Shown: positions 62,428-64,000 of the stretch, piece by piece
Position numbering within the stretch: position 1 is the first letter of the stretch
How the letters are laid out: each line of letters starts with the position of its first letter
DNA from: Betaproteobacteria bacterium
GTDB taxonomy: Bacteria > Pseudomonadota > Gammaproteobacteria > Burkholderiales > JACQAP01
Assembly (NCBI GenBank): GCA_016194905.1
Contig: JACQAP010000021.1
Coordinates: 390,942 to 454,941, forward strand
Reading direction: 5' to 3'
Length of the DNA: 64,000 nt
Notes under the pieces: model-generated
Databases searched by the model: none
Told to the model about the DNA's origin: nothing
What the model saw: the letters and a program-made list of their open reading frames with translations, nothing else
Program-made: the position numbers and the translations under genes

Positions 62428-63314
62428 GGCGAAAGGTGTCAGGCGTGGTGTACGCGGTTGCACACGTGCTCTTCTATGTGGTCATGCTGGGGTGGCTCGC
62501 AACGGCCCAGGCGCAACAAACCGTCCTCGAAGTCATCGATCTGAAATACCGCAGCGCCGAGCAGATCGTGCCTATGCTCAAGCCGTTGCTGGCGCCGGGC
62601 GGCACCATCAGCGCTTTGCAGAACCGCGTGATCGTGCGCACGACGCCGCAGAACCTCGCGGAACTGCGCAAGGTGCTCGACGCAGTCGATACCATGCCGA
62701 AGCGGCTGGCGATATCGGTGCGCCAGGAGGCGGCCGGAACCGGCCTTGCGTCCGAAGCGGAGGTCTCGGGCAGCATCGGTACTGATAGCGCATGGGTGAC
62801 CGCGCCGGGCAGCCGCAGCAAGCAAGGCGCCACCGCCGAGGTGCGCAAAGGCGACAACGTCGCGCGGGCACGGGTGCTCAGTTCGCAGTCCGCTGCCACC
62901 GATCGCGGCGTACAAACCGTGCAGGTGCTGGAGGGTAACGAAGCGCTCATTCGCATCGGGCAATCGGTTCCGATACGCAGCCGCAGCGTAATCCAGACAC
63001 CGCAGGGTGCGCAGATTTCCGAATCGGTGGAGTACCGCGATGCAGATACCGGATTTCGCGTCAGGCCGCGTGTCAACGGCGACCGGGTCACGCTGGAGAT
63101 CAGTTCGCGCCGCGATACCGTGGCCGATCAGAATTCGCAAACCTTCAACGTGCAGCGGGTCGATACTGTCGTATCGGGGAGGCTGGGCGAATGGATGGAG
63201 ATAGGCGGGGTAGACCAGAGCCGCGTGCAGACCGATGGCGGCACGATTTCTCGGCGCAGCGCCAACGTATCGGACGACAGGAAGGTATTTTTGAAAGTAG
63301 ATTTGGTGCCGTGA
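62418..63314 (+). CDS. Mini-secretin-like exported protein
   Basis: A protein of 298 residues. A signal peptide (ending near TAQA-QQTVLEVIDL), an N1-like secretin domain (about 28-100; LEVIDLKYRSAEQIVPMLKPL, VIVRTTPQNLAELRKVLD), a variable region, then a segment like the C-terminal part of secretin proteins (EALIRIGQSVPIRS, RPRVNGDRVTLEIS, VVSGRLGEWMEIGG). It is less than half the length of a true secretin. No pilus or type II genes are nearby. The ATG at 62418 has GGAGG six bases upstream; the stop lies in palindrome 7. Confidence 0.75.
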   Translation: MDVRRKVSGVVYAVAHVLFYVVMLGWLATAQAQQTVLEVIDLKYRSAEQIVPMLKPLLAPGGTISALQNRVIVRTTPQNLAELRKVLDAVDTMPKRLAISVRQEAAGTGLASEAEVSGSIGTDSAWVTAPGSRSKQGATAEVRKGDNVARARVLSSQSAATDRGVQTVQVLEGNEALIRIGQSVPIRSRSVIQTPQGAQISESVEYRDADTGFRVRPRVNGDRVTLEISSRRDTVADQNSQTFNVQRVDTVVSGRLGEWMEIGGVDQSRVQTDGGTISRRSANVSDDRKVFLKVDLVP

Positions 63315-63429
63315 GCGTCGTGAATATCGTGAATGTCGTGAATATCGTAAATCGACTTAAGCAAGCATGCGACACGCTTTTCCGGGCTTCACGGCATTCA
63401 CGATATTCACGACATTCACGGTATTTACG
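63311..63429. repeat. Tandem-unit palindrome 7 (9-nt unit GTGAATATC)
   Basis: The left arm (63311-63352) reads GTGAATATC, GTGAATGTC, GTGAATATC, GTAAAT. The right arm (63390-63429) is the inverted copy, CATTCACGATATTCACGACA then TTCACGGTATTTACG. It starts at the mini-secretin stop codon and ends 12 bases before the next start. Confidence 0.85.
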
Positions 63430-63441
63430 CGGCATCCGCAC

Positions 63442-64000
63442 ATGACATCCAGACATTGGCACGTTGCGCTGCTTGTGACTTTCCTGCTGATTCTGGCCTG
63501 GTCAGGTATCAAGCCGGTCGATCGCTTCGTATGGTTTCTCGAAGTCGTGCCGGCGATGGTGGCAGCCGTGGTGCTGCTGGCCATTTATCCGCGGGTCAAG
63601 CTGACCATGCTGGTCTATTGCCTGATCTGGCTGCACGCCCTGGTGCTGATGCTCGGCGGGCACTGGACGTACGCCGAGATGCCGCTGTTCAACTGGGTGA
63701 AGGATGAATACGGTCTGGCTCGCAACTACTACGATAGGCTCGGGCACTTCATGCAGGGCGCGGTGCCGGCGATCATCGCGCGGGAAATCCTGCTGCGCAA
63801 CGGCGTGGTCAACGGCAAGGGCTGGTTGTTCTTCATCGTCACCTGCATCTGCCTTGCGGTGTCCGCGTTCTACGAATTCGTGGAGTGGTGGGTAGCGGTC
63901 GGCACCGGAACCGCGGCCGATGCCTTCCTCGCCACGCAAGGCGACATCTGGGATACCCAGTGGGACATGTTCCTCGCGCTGTGCGGGGCGATCGTGTCGC
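63442..64000 (+). CDS. YjdF-like (DUF2238) membrane protein, cut by the window edge
   Basis: A frame of 186 codons from an ATG at 63442 to the window end with no stop. MTSRHWHVALLVTFLLILAW is the first helix; LLAIYPRVKLTMLVYCLIWL, GHWTYAEMPLFNW and YYDRLGHFMQG match the DUF2238/YjdF family of small multi-helix inner-membrane proteins of unknown function, usually about 200 residues. AFYEFVEWWVAVGTGTAADA near the end is also typical. Only a few residues should be missing. No Shine-Dalgarno sequence is seen, since palindrome 7 lies just upstream. Confidence 0.85.
   Translation, partial: MTSRHWHVALLVTFLLILAWSGIKPVDRFVWFLEVVPAMVAAVVLLAIYPRVKLTMLVYCLIWLHALVLMLGGHWTYAEMPLFNWVKDEYGLARNYYDRLGHFMQGAVPAIIAREILLRNGVVNGKGWLFFIVTCICLAVSAFYEFVEWWVAVGTGTAADAFLATQGDIWDTQWDMFLALCGAIVS

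Overview
The window looks like a chromosomal segment of a high-GC betaproteobacterium. The support is the ribosomal block rpsF-priB-rpsR-rplI-dnaB, a FimV-like protein, the tesA/ybbA-ybbP pair, MnmC, RmuC, MtfA, TypA and a pmrAB-arn locus, together with GC-rich codon use. I cannot name the genus. Almost the whole window is densely coding. The only clearly AT-rich parts are the first ~180 bases, which hold the start of a truncated gene beside tRNA-Glu, and an intergenic stretch near 9.4-9.8 kb.

Layout. 0-0.65 kb: island-like left edge, hairpins, and a tRNA-Ala/tRNA-Glu operon read leftwards. 0.77-3.5 kb: a two-subunit molybdenum hydroxylase. 3.8-5.7 kb: mnmC. 5.8-9.2 kb: an MCE-type lipid ABC transporter with a STAS-fused permease and a PqiC-like lipoprotein. 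9.8-12.4 kb: a PAS-GGDEF-EAL protein and an FMN reductase. 12.6-19.4 kb: the Anbu locus (circularly permuted ATP-grasp, alpha-E protein, Anbu protease, giant transglutaminase). 19.5-22.1 kb: an MHYT-GGDEF-EAL protein and an adhesin-E-like protein. 22.2-30.3 kb: alpha-2-macroglobulin and PBP1C. 30.6-36 kb: an MFS carrier, an exported thioredoxin-fold protein and an LTA-synthase-like sulfatase. 36-39 kb: the rpsF-dnaB block. 39.4-42.7 kb: FimV-like and PhoH/PIN proteins. 42.8-52.6 kb: a leftward lipid A aminoarabinose cluster led by pmrAB and a PmrA box. 52.8-56.6 kb: tesA and ybbAP. 56.7-64 kb: a YkuI-like EAL protein, typA, rmuC, mtfA, a mini-secretin and a truncated YjdF-like gene.

Two functional blocks stand out. 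The pmrA-pmrB-arnT-SMR-arnB-arnC-formyltransferase-dehydrogenase-arnD cluster contains nearly a full set for adding L-Ara4N to lipid A (Ugd is not in the window), and a CTTAAG-N5-TTTAAG box lies just upstream on the correct strand. The Anbu cluster contains the four proteins that typically travel together.

The most unusual feature is a set of seven intergenic elements (near 14.0, 15.9, 28.1, 39.1, 56.6, 60.0 and 63.3 kb). Each has arms made of tandem short units, 7 nt or 9 nt where I can read them, arranged as a long inverted repeat. Unit sequences differ between elements but the architecture is shared, and every element starts within about 25 nt of a plus-strand stop codon or includes that stop. 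Two lie in the Anbu operon, one overlaps the start of pbpC, and one surrounds the typA terminator.
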